NCBI GenBank assembly: GCA_030063045.1
Contig: JAQSEB010000114.1
Span: forward strand, 558,001 to 622,000
DNA from: Pratylenchus scribneri
Taxonomy: Eukaryota; Nematoda; Chromadorea; Rhabditida; Pratylenchidae
Reading direction: 5' to 3'
Length of the DNA: 64,000 bases
Shown: positions 30,401-41,500 of the stretch, one piece after another
How positions within the stretch are numbered: the first letter of the stretch is position 1
How the letters are laid out: each line of letters starts with the position of its first letter
The notes under the pieces: generated by a model
The model's database searches: none
Told to the model about the DNA's origin: nothing
What the model saw: the letters and a program-made list of their open reading frames with translations, nothing else
Program-made: the position numbers and the translations under genes

Positions 30401-33400
30401 TTTTAAATTTGGAAAAAATTCTGATTTCTATTCCGGAAAGAATTCTGATTTTTATTCCGGAAAGAATTCTGATTTTCATTCCGGAAAGAATTCTGATTTT
30501 TATTCCGGAAAGAATTCTGATTTTCATTCCGGAAAGAATTCTGATTTTCATTCCGGAAAGAATTCTGATTTTCATTCCGGAAAGAATTCTGATTTTCATT
30601 CCGGAAAGAATTCTGATTTTTATTCCGGAAAGAATTCTGATTTTCATTCCGGAAAGAATTCTGATTTTCATTCCGGAAAGAATTCTGATTTTCATTCCGG
30701 AAAGAATTCTGATTTTCATTCCGGAAAGAATTCTGATTTTCATTCCGGAAAGAATTCTGATTTTCATTCCGGAAAGAATTCTGATTTTCATTCCGGAAAG
30801 AATTCTGATTTTCATTCCGGAAAGAATTCTGATTTTCATTCCGGAAAGAATTCTGATTTTCATTCCGGAAAGAATTCTGATTTTTATTCCGGAAAGAATT
30901 CTGATTTTCATTCCGGAAAGAATTCTGATTTTCATTCCGGAAAGAATTCTGATTTTCATTCCGGAAAGAATTCTGATTTTTAAATTTGGAAAAAATTCTG
31001 ATTTCTATTCCGGAAAGAATTCTGATTTTTATTCCGGAAAGAATTCTGATTTTTATTTCGGAAAGAATTCTGATTTTCATTCCGGAAAGAATTCTGATTT
31101 TTATTCCGGAAAGAATTCTGATTTTCATTCCGGAAAGAATTCTGATTTTCATTCCGGAAAGAATTCTGATTTTCATTCCGGAAAGAATTCTGATTTTCAT
31201 TCCGGAAAGAATTCTGATTTTTATTCCGGAAAGAATTCTGATTTTCATTCCGGAAAGAATTCTGATTTTCATTCCGGAAAGAATTCTGATTTTCATTCCG
31301 GAAAGAATTCTGATTTTCATTCCGGAAAGAATTCTGATTTTCATTCCGGAAAGAATTCTGATTTTCATTCCGGAAAGAATTCTGATTTTCATTCCGGAAA
31401 GAATTCTGATTTTCATTCCGGAAAGAATTCTGATTTTCATTCCGGAAAGAATTCTGATTTTCATTCCGGAAAGAATTCTGATTTTTATTCCGGAAAGAAT
31501 TCTGATTTTCATTCCGGAAAGAATTCTGATTTTCATTCCGGAAAGAATTCTGATTTTCATTCCGGAAAGAATTCTGATTTTTAAATTTGGAAAAAATTCT
31601 GATTTCTATTCCGGAAAGAATTCTGATTTTTATTCCGGAAAGAATTCTGATTTTGATTCCGGAAAGAATTCTGATTTTAATTTGGAAAGTTTATTTTACC
31701 TCCTTCGCATTCAGTTGGATGTATTTGAGAGCACGAATTTTGAGATATTTGACACAATGGCGATCAGCCAAGACAAGTAGTTCACAGACATTCTCATTCC
31801 CCATTGACTTGACAAATTCTTGTCCACAGAGGATCTGCATGAAATTTAAAATTAAAATATAATTCGCTTATAACCTTCAATTTGTCAAGTTTGTATTTAT
31901 CTGCTGCCTCAAACAATTCCTCCGCCATTTCTTCGATTTTGGGTGCTTTTCCGCTATATCTGAAAAATTATATTTTCCGCAAAATAATCAAAAGAATTCG
32001 CCCACAACCCACATGAAATGAAGTAATTGTTCGAGCACTGGAGCTTTGATGTCCTCAATTTTGACGATTCCTTCTTTTGCTTCGACCATTTCATGTGAGA
32101 ACATTGCGGCAAAAACTGGCGTTCTTGATGCCAAAATGCATTTGTTGACCTACAATACAATTCAAATAAAAATTATTAATTAAAATTAGTGAATTTTATA
32201 CTTCGAATTTGGTTCCATCCTCGGCGACCAATGTACAATCCGTGAACAAACCCTGCTCGAATAAATGACCCACGTCACTGTGTTCTGGAACTTCCATTGC
32301 ATCGCCAATGTTGTCACAACATTCCATTAACAACTATTTTATTGATTTAGAAATATTTTAATGAAAAAAATTACAAGTTGGGAGCATTAATGTGATTAAT
32401 TCCGGAAAGAATTATTCTGATTTTTATTCCGGAAAGAATTCTGATTTTCATTCCGGAAAGAATTCTGATTTTCATTCCGGAAAGAATTCTGATTTTCATT
32501 CCGGAAAGAATTCTGATTTTCATTCCGGAAAGAATCCTGATTTTCATTGCGGAAAGAATTCTGATTTTCATTCCGGAAAGAATTCTGAGTTTCATTCTGG
32601 AAACTAATTCTGATTTTCAATTCTGATTTTCATTCCGGAAAGAATTCTGATTTTCATTCCGGAAACAATTCTGATTTTCATTCTGGAAAGAATTCTGATT
32701 TTCATTCCGGAAAGAATTCTGATTTTCATTCCGGAAAGAATTCTGATTTTCATTCTGGAAAGAATTCTGATTTTCATTCCGGAAACTAATTCTGATTTTC
32801 ATTCCGGAAACTAATTCTGATTTTCATTCTGGAAAGAATTCTGATTTTCATTCCGGAAACTAATTCTGATTTTCATTCCGGAAACAATTCTGATTTTCAT
32901 TCCGGAAAGAATTCTGATTTTCATTCCGGAAAGAATTCTGATTTTCAATCCGGAAAGAATTCTGATTTTCATTCCGGAAAGAATTCTAATTTTCATTCCA
33001 GAAAGAATTCTGATTTTCATTCTGGAAAGAATTCTGATTTTCATTCCGGAAACTAATTCTGATTTTCATTCCGGAAACTAATTCTGATTTTCATTCCGGA
33101 AAGAATTCTAATTTTCATTCCAGAAAGAATTCTGATTTTCATTCCGGAAAGAATTCTGATTTTCATTCCGGAAACTAATTCTGATTTTCATTCCGGAAAC
33201 TAATTCTGATTTTCATTCCGGAAACTAATTCTGATTTTCATTCCGGAAACTAATTCTGATTTTCATTCCGGAAAGAATTCTGATTTTCATTCCGGAAAGT
33301 ATTCTGATTTGCATTCCGGAAAGAATTCTGATTTTCATTCCGGAAAGAATTCTGATTTTTATTCCGGAAAGAATTCTGATTTTCATTCCGGAAAGAATTC

Positions 33401-34992
33401 TGATTTTCATTCCGGAAAGAATTCTGATTTGCATTCCGGAAAGAATTCTGATTTTCATTCCGGAAACTAATTCTGATTTTCATTCCGGAAACTAATTCTG
33501 ATTTTCATTCCGGAAAGAATTCTAATTTTCATTCCAGAAAGAATTCTGATTTTCATTCCGGAAAGAATTCTGATTTTCATTCCGGAAACTAATTCTGATT
33601 TTCATTCCGGAAACTAATTCTGATTTTCATTCCGGAAACTAATTCTGATTTTCATTCCGGAAACTAATTCTGATTTTCATTCCGGAAAGAATTCTGATTT
33701 TCATTCCGGAAAGTATTCTGATTTGCATTCCGGAAAGAATTCTGATTTTCATTCCGGAAAGAATTCTGATTTTTATTCCGGAAAGAATTCTGATTTTCAT
33801 TCCGGAAAGAATTCTGATTTTCATTCCGGAAAGAATTCTGATTTGCATTCCGGAAAGAATTCTGATTTTCATTCCGGAAAGAATTCTGATTTGCATTCCG
33901 GAAAGAATTCTGATTTTCATTCCGGAAAGAATTCTGATTTTTATTCCGGAAAGAATTCTGATTTTCATTCCGGAAAGAATTCTGATTTTCATTCCGGAAA
34001 GAATTCTGATTTTCATTCCGGAAAGAATTCTGATTTTCATTCCGGAAAGAATTCTGATTTGCATTCAGAAAGAATTCTGATTTTCATTCCGGAAAAAATT
34101 CTGATTTGCATTCCGGAAGGCAATTCTTTTCTGATTTTCATTTCAGAAAGTATTCTTTAGCTTATTTTACCTTCTGTTCGAAGAATGTGACTTCGAAAAC
34201 AACTGTGAGCAGATCGCCTTGCAGATATCCATTCTTCTTATTCTTTTCGAATAGTTCCAAACGTAAAATTACATCGTCGAAAGAAGAAGTGTAATGTTGG
34301 CCTTTGGTAAAATTACGATTTGGGATTGCTTAAATGGAAGGAAAATTATTTGTGGAAAATATGTATAACCAAACCAATTCTTTCCACATCCTCTCCTTTG
34401 TCATTCCGGAACCAGACTTTAATTCTCGCTGGCACTTTATTGGCAGGGGCATCAACAAGTTTAATGGAAATGTAGAACTCGTCATATTGATCAATGCTAT
34501 ATTCATTGCTCGGAATAATGAAGCGAAGACTCCACGTCACCGGATCACCAGATGGGGAAGTTGTACTGGAAAAAGGGAATTTAATATTTTAAAAGGGTAA
34601 ATTGTTCCTAGTTTTTCTTAAAATGATTGAGAGATCAAAAAATTGTTGGTTTGTACTAAGACCAATTTTTGATTCAGAGTTATAAATTTATTATGAATTT
34701 ACTGCATAAAAGTTAGAAAATAAAATTATCCTAATTTTAGCCTTAAAATTTACCTAAAAATTCCAGAATCCAAATGCCGGCTAGAAAGACTGTCAGAAAA
34801 ATTGTGTATCTGTAAATGAATAAGAACATTTTATAAAAATGAAATCAAAAGTCAAAGCTCAAAACTTGCCTCCCAAATGAAAGTTGACCTGAATAATGGT
34901 AGTGAAAATTTAAAAAAATTTGAAAAAATTTCTTACTTGAATTCCTTCAGCTTGCTTTTGCAAATGTTCGGATTCAGAATATTGTTTGCCAT
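27451..34992 (-). CDS. MATH-BTB protein, SPOP-like CUL3 substrate adaptor, 353 residues
   Basis: Exons on the minus strand: 34992-34937, 34888-34870, 34809-34754, 34565-34375, 34328-34171, 32333-32202, 32149-32013, 31959-31875, 31834-31700, 27543-27451. All ten keep phase (CDS 1,062 bases). Residues about 20-160 are a MATH domain (STFIWEIHNFSDS at its start, VFEVTFFEQK at its end), the substrate-binding part. Residues about 180-290 are a BTB domain (FTDCTLVAEDGTKFEVNKC, SRTPVFAAMFSHEM, LHFIYSGKAP). A short BACK-like helical tail ends LMEQIMKALAEAK. This is the layout of SPOP and C. elegans MEL-26/BATH proteins, which bring substrates to CUL3 ubiquitin ligase. Intron 2 has a GC donor (gag|gcaagt). 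Introns 5 and 9 are filled by satellite arrays D and C. A solo LTR ends about 70 bases upstream of the start codon. Confidence 0.93.
27607..28212. mobile_element. hAT-like MITE with 8-bp target duplication ATTATTAC
   Basis: The 606-bp non-coding element has inverted ends TAGGGCCCGGATTTTTATTG (22 matching bases), at 27607 and ending at 28212. It is flanked on both sides by ATTATTAC (27599-27606 and 28213-28220). The interior is built of repeated AATATTGACATAAA-type motifs. It lies in intron 9 of the MATH-BTB gene directly at the edge of satellite array C. Confidence 0.88.
28221..31690 (+). repeat. 24-bp satellite array C with higher-order structure, in intron 9 of the MATH-BTB gene
   Basis: There are about 144 units of the 24-bp satellite. 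Variant blocks (a TTTAAATTTGGAAAAAATTC unit and a CCGAAAGTATTCTAATTTTC unit) recur regularly. The block 28665-29890 recurs as 29891-31116 with a period of 1,226 bp, so a long higher-order duplication is superimposed. The array ends about 10 bases from the exon-9 donor at 31699. Overlapping open frames of up to 391 codons are artefacts. Confidence 0.97.
32398..34158 (+). repeat. 24/25-bp satellite array D, in intron 5 of the MATH-BTB gene
   Basis: There are about 73 units. Many carry GGAAACTAATTCTG, which adds one base and breaks the frames. Variants with TTGCATTCC and CCAGAAAG mark a higher-order period of about 414 bp (for example 33108 and 33522). The array reaches within about 13 bases of the exon-5 donor at 34170. 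Confidence 0.97.
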
Positions 34993-35061
34993 TTCACAAA
35001 ATTTAAAAAATTTGTTTGATATTTGGATTTATATATGTCTGTAATTTAAACAATATGTTTA

Positions 35062-35633
35062 TTATTAGTCCCGATTAGGGTTGCATCCCGGCGCCAGGGG
35101 GACGATTTTCGGGAGAAGGACGTAATCGGAGTTTTTCGGGGCACTGTATTCGGGGGGAACGGGGGCCTGTATATTTTCGGAGGCGATTAAAATTATTAAG
35201 GGGAGAACAAAAAAAAAACCATAGGAGGGATGGACTCTTACCTATTTTTTGCTTCCAAAGCCCGATGGGCGTACGGGGGAAAGCAAAGCACTAATCCTAA
35301 TTCCTAATCTAGGCTAAAGATTTAGGGCTTACGTTTTTTGGAGAGAGACTGGGCCTAGGCACTCGCCTCGGTCCTTCGCCGGAGGCCTAAGCCCTCTCAG
35401 TGGCCCAAGGAATGAGATAGGGATGCGACGAATTAATTTTAAATTATACTTTTATGCGACAAATATAATAAAATTGTGAAGGGGAAAAGGACACAAGAGA
35501 TGAAAAGGGTTGTCTTAAAATGGAGATTGAGGCAATATTTGATTGATAGGGCAATGGGGCGATTAGGCAAAAAAGTGGGAGATGGGGGTACAGTAGGATG
35601 GATAGGAAAAGCCCTTAGGCATTATTATTGACA
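35062..35633 (-). mobile_element. diverged solo LTR of the same retrotransposon family
   Basis: Read on the minus strand it starts TGTCAATAATAATGCC and shares CCTAAGGGCTT, CATCCTACTGTACCCCCA, TTGCCTAATCGCCC and CCCTATCAATCAA with the 363-bp LTR. Further on it shares GGGCCACTG and CCGGCGAAGG, and it ends GGGACTAATAA. At about 572 bp it is longer, with about 200 extra bases in its 3' part. No internal coding sequence is attached. I could not find a convincing target duplication. Its orientation matches the MATH-BTB gene, whose start codon is about 70 bases downstream. Confidence 0.85.
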
Positions 35634-36561
35634 ATTTTACTTATGCTTAAAGAATTATGCTCGATTTTTGGATTGAAGATTAAAATTGAATAAACCCAGG
35701 GGAAAAATAATCGCTATTTTTATGGTCTAATTTTTCGCTGCAGGGCTATTTTTGGCTAACTTTTATGTTACAGAACATATAAAAATTTTTAGAAATTTTT
35801 TCATTGCATTTTAACATATTTTATAACTGTCAATTTTTTTTAACTGAGTTTTCTAAAATTTTTGCCGATATTTTTCCGAGTTTTTTGACTCGAATGCCAA
35901 GTTTTTAGGTTTTGGAGATGGCATCGTTGTTCCAGATTCAATTATTTTCAAATATTCATTTTAATTTATTTATTCCCAACAATGTATAAAAGATGGATGA
36001 ATATTTGTATTTGTGGTTGGGGTTTTTGCTATGGAAATGGGAATTGAGAATCAGCTAGGAAAAAATGAGATGGAGGATGATCGGAAAAGAATGTGGGGAA
36101 TGAATTCTCAGATAAGATCTAAAAAGATGGGAATGGAAAAGGCCTCCAGCAAAAGAAAGGGCGGTATAGTTTGTCCGCTCTGTTGGCCAAGTTGGTATGG
36201 GACGGGGGAAGGAAATTTAGCAGGGAAAATAGAATGGGAAATATAAAATATTCGCGGATCGAAAGATGTGAAATTGGGTTGGGTCATTTTATGGCAGCCT
36301 TTTTTGAGAGTTATAACTTGGCAAAAAAGAAACCTTTTAATGCATTCTTAGTATCATTGGATGGAGCTATTCGGGCTCTATAGAATTCTATAAATATTTT
36401 CTTTATTAATTTAAGTGGCTTAAAGACGAAAATGTAAATAAAATTTTCTTATTTAGAAACTGTAATTAAGAGGATATCCAAATTTTTACAAATCTCTATA
36501 CTATATGTTATTCAATAAGCTCGAATAGCTCTCCAATGACACCAAGATTGCATCAAACCGT
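35634..36561. other. intergenic, no recognised gene
   Basis: A frame at 36013-36246 (77 codons) has an unusual Met/Lys-rich composition but no domain or partner exon. The remainder is AT-rich. Confidence 0.45.
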
Positions 36562-37464
36562 CCGAGGACAATTCCACAATAGATAAAGGACAGAAAAAAT
36601 GTGGTCAATTCCACAAAAGTAAAAATGTGGTCAATTCCACAAAAGTAAAAATGTGGTCAATTCCACAAAAGTAAAAATGCTAATGTTAATTTTTTTGTGA
36701 AATTATTTGTTTGAGTTGGAAGAAAAAATTTGGATATAGGGGTTTTCTGATGTGAAGAATTCAAAAATGACATTAGTTTTTTGACCAGTTCATTGGGTGG
36801 TTTGTAAACGGGTTCAAAATGGCTAAAATGTAAATATTGTCAGAATGAAGTGAAAATTGGGATTTATATGCTTTTGAATATGGAGAATTTAAAAATGGAA
36901 TTAGTTTTATGACTAGCGCAAAAGTCGTTTAACAAACCGGTTTAAAAATGAAAAATTTCCCCAATTAACGTGAAAATTTAAATTTTTGGTTTTTCAATTA
37001 TGAGGAACTCAAAAATAAAATGAAAAAATAATTTCAAAAAAAATTAAATACTAATAAGTGTAGAAAATAAAATTACAAATTCTCTTGCCAATTTGAAAAA
37101 CAGAAATACCCTTAACTAGTAATAATAAAATTAATTTTATATGTAAATGCCTAGCACGGCTATCACCGCACAAAAAAATAATAAACAGATCGTCATTTCT
37201 ATATAAAATATTAGGTGACTGGCTCTATTCATTTGGTTGACAATGGCCAAACTATTATAATTTCCCATGAATTTATTCTTCACTTTTTAATTAATTATAT
37301 TTTTTTAAATGATTAATATTTGTATTTTTGATAATCGGGCACTTTCTTTTACCACATTTTTACTTTTGTGGAATTGACCACATTTTTACTTTTGTGGAAT
37401 TGACCACATTTTTACTTTTGTGGAATTGACCACATTTTTACTTTTGTGGAATTGACATAGCACC
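36562..37464. mobile_element. foldback element with tandemly repeated inverted arms
   Basis: The left arm (about 36590-36680) carries three tandem copies of a 26-bp unit (AAAAATGTGGTCAATTCCAC then AAAAGT). The right arm (about 37355-37455) carries four copies in inverted orientation (ACTTTTGTGGAATTGACCAC). The 11-bp direct repeat CATCAAACCGT flanks the whole at 36551-36561 and 37465-37475. The interior is AT-rich and non-coding. Confidence 0.75.
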
Positions 37465-37773
37465 CATCAAACCGTTTTCTTATTTGCTGTGACTGAGTTA
37501 ATATGGCTCAGCAAAGTGGCTGGCGATGAAATGGCCAGCGATGAAAACCCTCGAGGTAGAAAATGGGGAGAAAAATATGTGCAATCGTTACAAATACAGA
37601 GAAAGAGAAAATTGAAGAAATTGGTTAAAATGGGATTAATGGCTAATGCAACGGGCGAAAAATGACATTAAAATTAAATGCAAGTTGTAAAGCATTTCTC
37701 ACAAAAACATATTTTTGAAAAGGAGAAAATATTTTATTGTCCACAAAATCACATTCTTTTGTCCACCCACAAC

Positions 37774-37961
37774 CAGTGTTGTAAAAATTTCAAAATCTCG
37801 TCTTCGTCTTTCGTCTTGGCCTTTTTACCCCCTCGTCTCTCGTCTTCGTCTTTCGTCTTGGCCTTTTTACCCCCTCATCTCGTCTTTTCGTCTCTTTTTT
37901 AAGACGAGACGAGGACGAAGACGAGGACGAGACGAAAGACGAGGACGTTTTTACAACACTG
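37774..37961. mobile_element. short hAT-like foldback MITE
   Basis: The 188-bp element has inverted ends CAGTGTTGTAAAAA (37774 and ending 37961). It is flanked by CCCACAAC (37766-37773) and CCCACAAT (37962-37969), an 8-bp target duplication with one mismatch. The interior is nearly one hairpin made of CGTCTTCGTC/GACGAAGACG-type repeats. Confidence 0.85.
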
Positions 37962-37969
37962 CCCACAAT

Positions 37970-38535
37970 AACTTATTAGTGCTTGATCCTAGACCTATAA
38001 ACCTTATACGGTATAATTTATTATAAATCTCCGCAGACCGCAAAATCGATCGCTATCGGCCTATTCCTATTTTTCTCTGTCCATGCGCTCTCTAACTTCA
38101 ATTACAAAAATCGATGAAATTATATCCAAAATGGCAGAATTAATCAAGGTTAAAATTCTTCAAAATGTCCTTTGCTTTCTTTCAACGCTACGCTTTTTCA
38201 TTCTCATTTTTCTCAACTTAATTTGCTTATTGATTGCTAATAACTGAACTCTGCTGATAAGATAAAAATAATCCGATATCCTTTAAAATTAACCAAGAGT
38301 CTCGGCAGCAACTCGCCCCCCCCCCCTTCCTTACTTATCTCACCATTTTATTTTCTGTTCCATAAAAATCTGAAGAAAAAGTATAGGTTTAATTTTGAAA
38401 ATTAGGGTTGGCGCGCAATTAATTAACCATATTCTATTCCCGAAGTCCGAACTATTTACCATCGAGTTAATTCGTAATTTTTAATTTAGCATTTCTTATT
38501 ATTATTAAAATTTTCCTCCTAGAATTAATTGATTA
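37970..38535. other. upstream region of the CAF-1 gene
   Basis: It contains a fragment of the dispersed MITE-like family (about 37975-38030) and a run of 12 C residues near 38318. A short ATG frame at 38132 is followed by a possible donor (AAG|gttaaa). No certain promoter element is visible. Confidence 0.4.
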
Positions 38536-41500
38536 ATGGGAAAAGCAGCCACCCCAAAGACGCCAAAAACACCAAAGAGGAAAGAGCCGGCAAAGTCGGA
38601 TGCTGCAAATGCCGAAAAAGTAAAATATTCAACATTATTACAAATAAAATTGTTCTCAATTTTCAGCAAGAAAATGAGGCCAAAAAGCAGAAACAGCAGC
38701 CAGATTTGATGAGTTTCTTCAAGCCCAAAGAGAAGCCGGCACCATTGCCAACACTGCCCAAATGCATGCCGAATGATTCGCTTTTCCAGACAATGTTCCA
38801 AATCAAATCGGGAATGACGATGGCACCCATTCGTGTTAGACAGGTTTTTGAGTTTGAATTGCGATTGATTTAGTCAAAAATTTAAATGGATTTTAGCCTC
38901 TGAACCGTGAACAGCGTGAACATTTGCTGGATCAGCATGATGAGGTTTGATTGTTTCAAATTATTAGGAAAAGTAATTAGTGAAATAAATTGGAAAAGGA
39001 TGAAAAGTGCTCGTAGAAGAACAAAGCATTTGGGAAATAGAAGAGTTTATTTGGAATTGAACCAATATCGAAAATATAACTCTTCTTCGTTTAGTATTTA
39101 TTGCTAATTTGGCAATCCACTTTTAGTTAAGTTCTAAGTTGACCAAAAACCACTGACAATGATGACAAAGATTATAGCAGTTCAATGGTTTTTAGACCTC
39201 CAAACTTTATACTCAAGCGAGTGATCTCATTTTGGTTTGGGTTTAGCCAATTCCAACTTAGTTTTGAACCATTAAAACCAAAATTGGTTTAAGCCGTTCT
39301 TTAATTGTTGATCAAACCATGGCAAATTATATAGTATCAATTCAATGCGTTTTGACCAGCTCTATCCAATTTTGGGTTGGGTAAATGGTTTGGGAGTCTA
39401 AAATAAACCACTGAACCGCTATAAACCACCCACCACCGGTCTCATCTAATAATTTTCAGTCCTCCAACTACTTGGCACAATGCAAGCAAATCAAAAAGAA
39501 AGCGGCCACCAATATTGATGTTCTCAAGGCCAAATACTACCATTTCGCCTCGGACACCTGCAACCGACCACCCTACTATGGAACATGGCGACGGCGGAGT
39601 GCGGTGATCACCGGGCGACGACCATTTAACAAGGAAGAAAAGGTTTCCCAATTTTAGGAATTAACAAATATTAATTTGGTTTTTAAACGATAGCGATACT
39701 TAAGTACTTCCCATTATCAAGGGGAAGGCGAAGATGAAGAGGAGGATGATGAAAATGATAGTGCGAATGATGATGCGTATGTCGAAAAGATGATTGAAGA
39801 TTATAATGAAGATGATGAGGAAGAGAATAATCAACTCATTTTCTTCTTCATACTCATCTCATCTTCACCATCTTCTTCTTCATCATCATCTTCTTCCTCA
39901 ATCTTCACCATCTTTTCTTTATCATCACATTCCTTCGCCTCCTTCGTCCGCTTTCCCGATAAAGAGGGAAGTAAAAGTACTGATACTTATTAATTTAAGT
40001 TAGGATAATTAAAATGTGCAAAATAAATTATGCTAATTTTTCCTCCAAATATTTCAGACATTGAACTATGATTACGACTCGGACGATGATTGGGAGGATG
40101 AGCCGGCGGATGCGGATGAATGCAAATCGGATGATGAGGAACTTGAGGTTTATCCATTTATTTACAAAAAACCTTAAATCAAAAAAAAAAACTAGAGCAG
40201 GTCAGAAAACCGAAACAATTCTGGACTACTCACAACTCAAATAAAATTTCCAAAATACCTTAGAGTTTACAAAAACGTTTTATATTTACAAAAAAACCTT
40301 AAGTGGTAACGGTTTTTAGAGGAGGGGAAGATTCTTGTTGACGATTGACGAACCCCTCCCTTCATAAAATGGTCCGCCATGGTGGTGGGATAAGGAGAAA
40401 AAGGTTTTTTCCTTTGTAAATTACACTAAAGCCAAAATCCGAACAAATTTTCTGGCTGATATTTCCAGTGAAATATTGTCAAAAAAACATCGAAATCATT
40501 CAAAATTTTCGATGTAATAACCTAAAAATCCTCAAAAATTTTTTGGCTACTCAGCCTGGCTCCTGAGCTACATAAAATTTTCGGCAGCCCGCACCATTTA
40601 ATACTATGGAAAGATCCTGGAATCGCCTTGATCTTAAGATCCACAAAAAACCTAAAAAATTTTAAAAATTTATGAAAAAATTTTACCACTCATTTTTTTG
40701 TACAGAAAGACGACGAGCAAATGTCTGAATCGGAGAATGACGGGTTTTTCGTGGAACACGGCTATTTGTCCAGCGATGAGGGCTCCGGTGCCGAAGAGGA
40801 CGAACTCCTTCAAAAATGCAAACTCAACGAGGCCGAGGAAAAATTGGCATCGCGTCGTTCACAGGAAACGGACGAGGAGCGCCGCCAACGGTTGGCCCAG
40901 AAAGCGGAGGAATGGAAGGATCAGCAGCGTCAAAAGGAGCGTCGAAACAAGGTTTAATTTAAATATTTTTGTTACGGGAAATCATTGGAAATTTCGATTC
41001 CGGGGATTCGAAAATAGACTTATTCGACCCAGCACAGTCGATTTAGTCTATGAAATTTCAACTTCAAACCGGTTTGAACTTTTTAAAGCTGAACTGTTTT
41101 TTAAACCGGTTTTGGTTTGCTAACTTTTTCCTAGATCCTAATATCAGTTTGAAATTGAAATTTGACATACTAAATCGACCATGCCGAATCGAATGAATCT
41201 AGTAATTTATCCTAGACCCAAAAAATCGTATGCACAAAATTGGATATAGCTGGTCAAGACGCATTGGATGGTATATAATTTGTCATGGTTTGGTCAACAA
41301 TTAAAGGGTATTAAACGGTTTAAACCCAATTTGGTTTGGTCAACAATTAAAGGGAAAGGGTATTAAACTCTTTAAAACCAATTTTGGTTTAATGGTTCAA
41401 AACTATGTTAGAATTGGTTAAAACCAAAACAAAATCATAGTCAAATGATGCGTTTCGATGAGATCTATCCATTGGGTATAAGGTTTATAGGTTTAGGATG

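Noticed and set aside
28269..31780. Overlapping open frames of up to 391 codons on both strands (repeats of FHSGKNSD, IPERILI, NENQNSFR, MKIRILSG)
   Set aside because: They are translations of a 24-bp satellite whose length is a multiple of three. They lie inside an intron, have no start context, and the same peptides arise in four arrays.
17921..34158. CRISPR array
   Set aside because: The units are contiguous without unique spacers, the genome is eukaryotic, and no cas genes are present.
35062..35633. Target-site duplication for the solo LTR
   Set aside because: The five bases on either side (GTTTA and ATTTT) do not match at any end placement I tried, so I do not claim one.
39790..40003. 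Ser-rich frames (SSPSSSSSSSSSS) in CAF-1 intron 4
   Set aside because: This is the right arm of a GAT/GAA foldback read in sense; low-complexity artefact.
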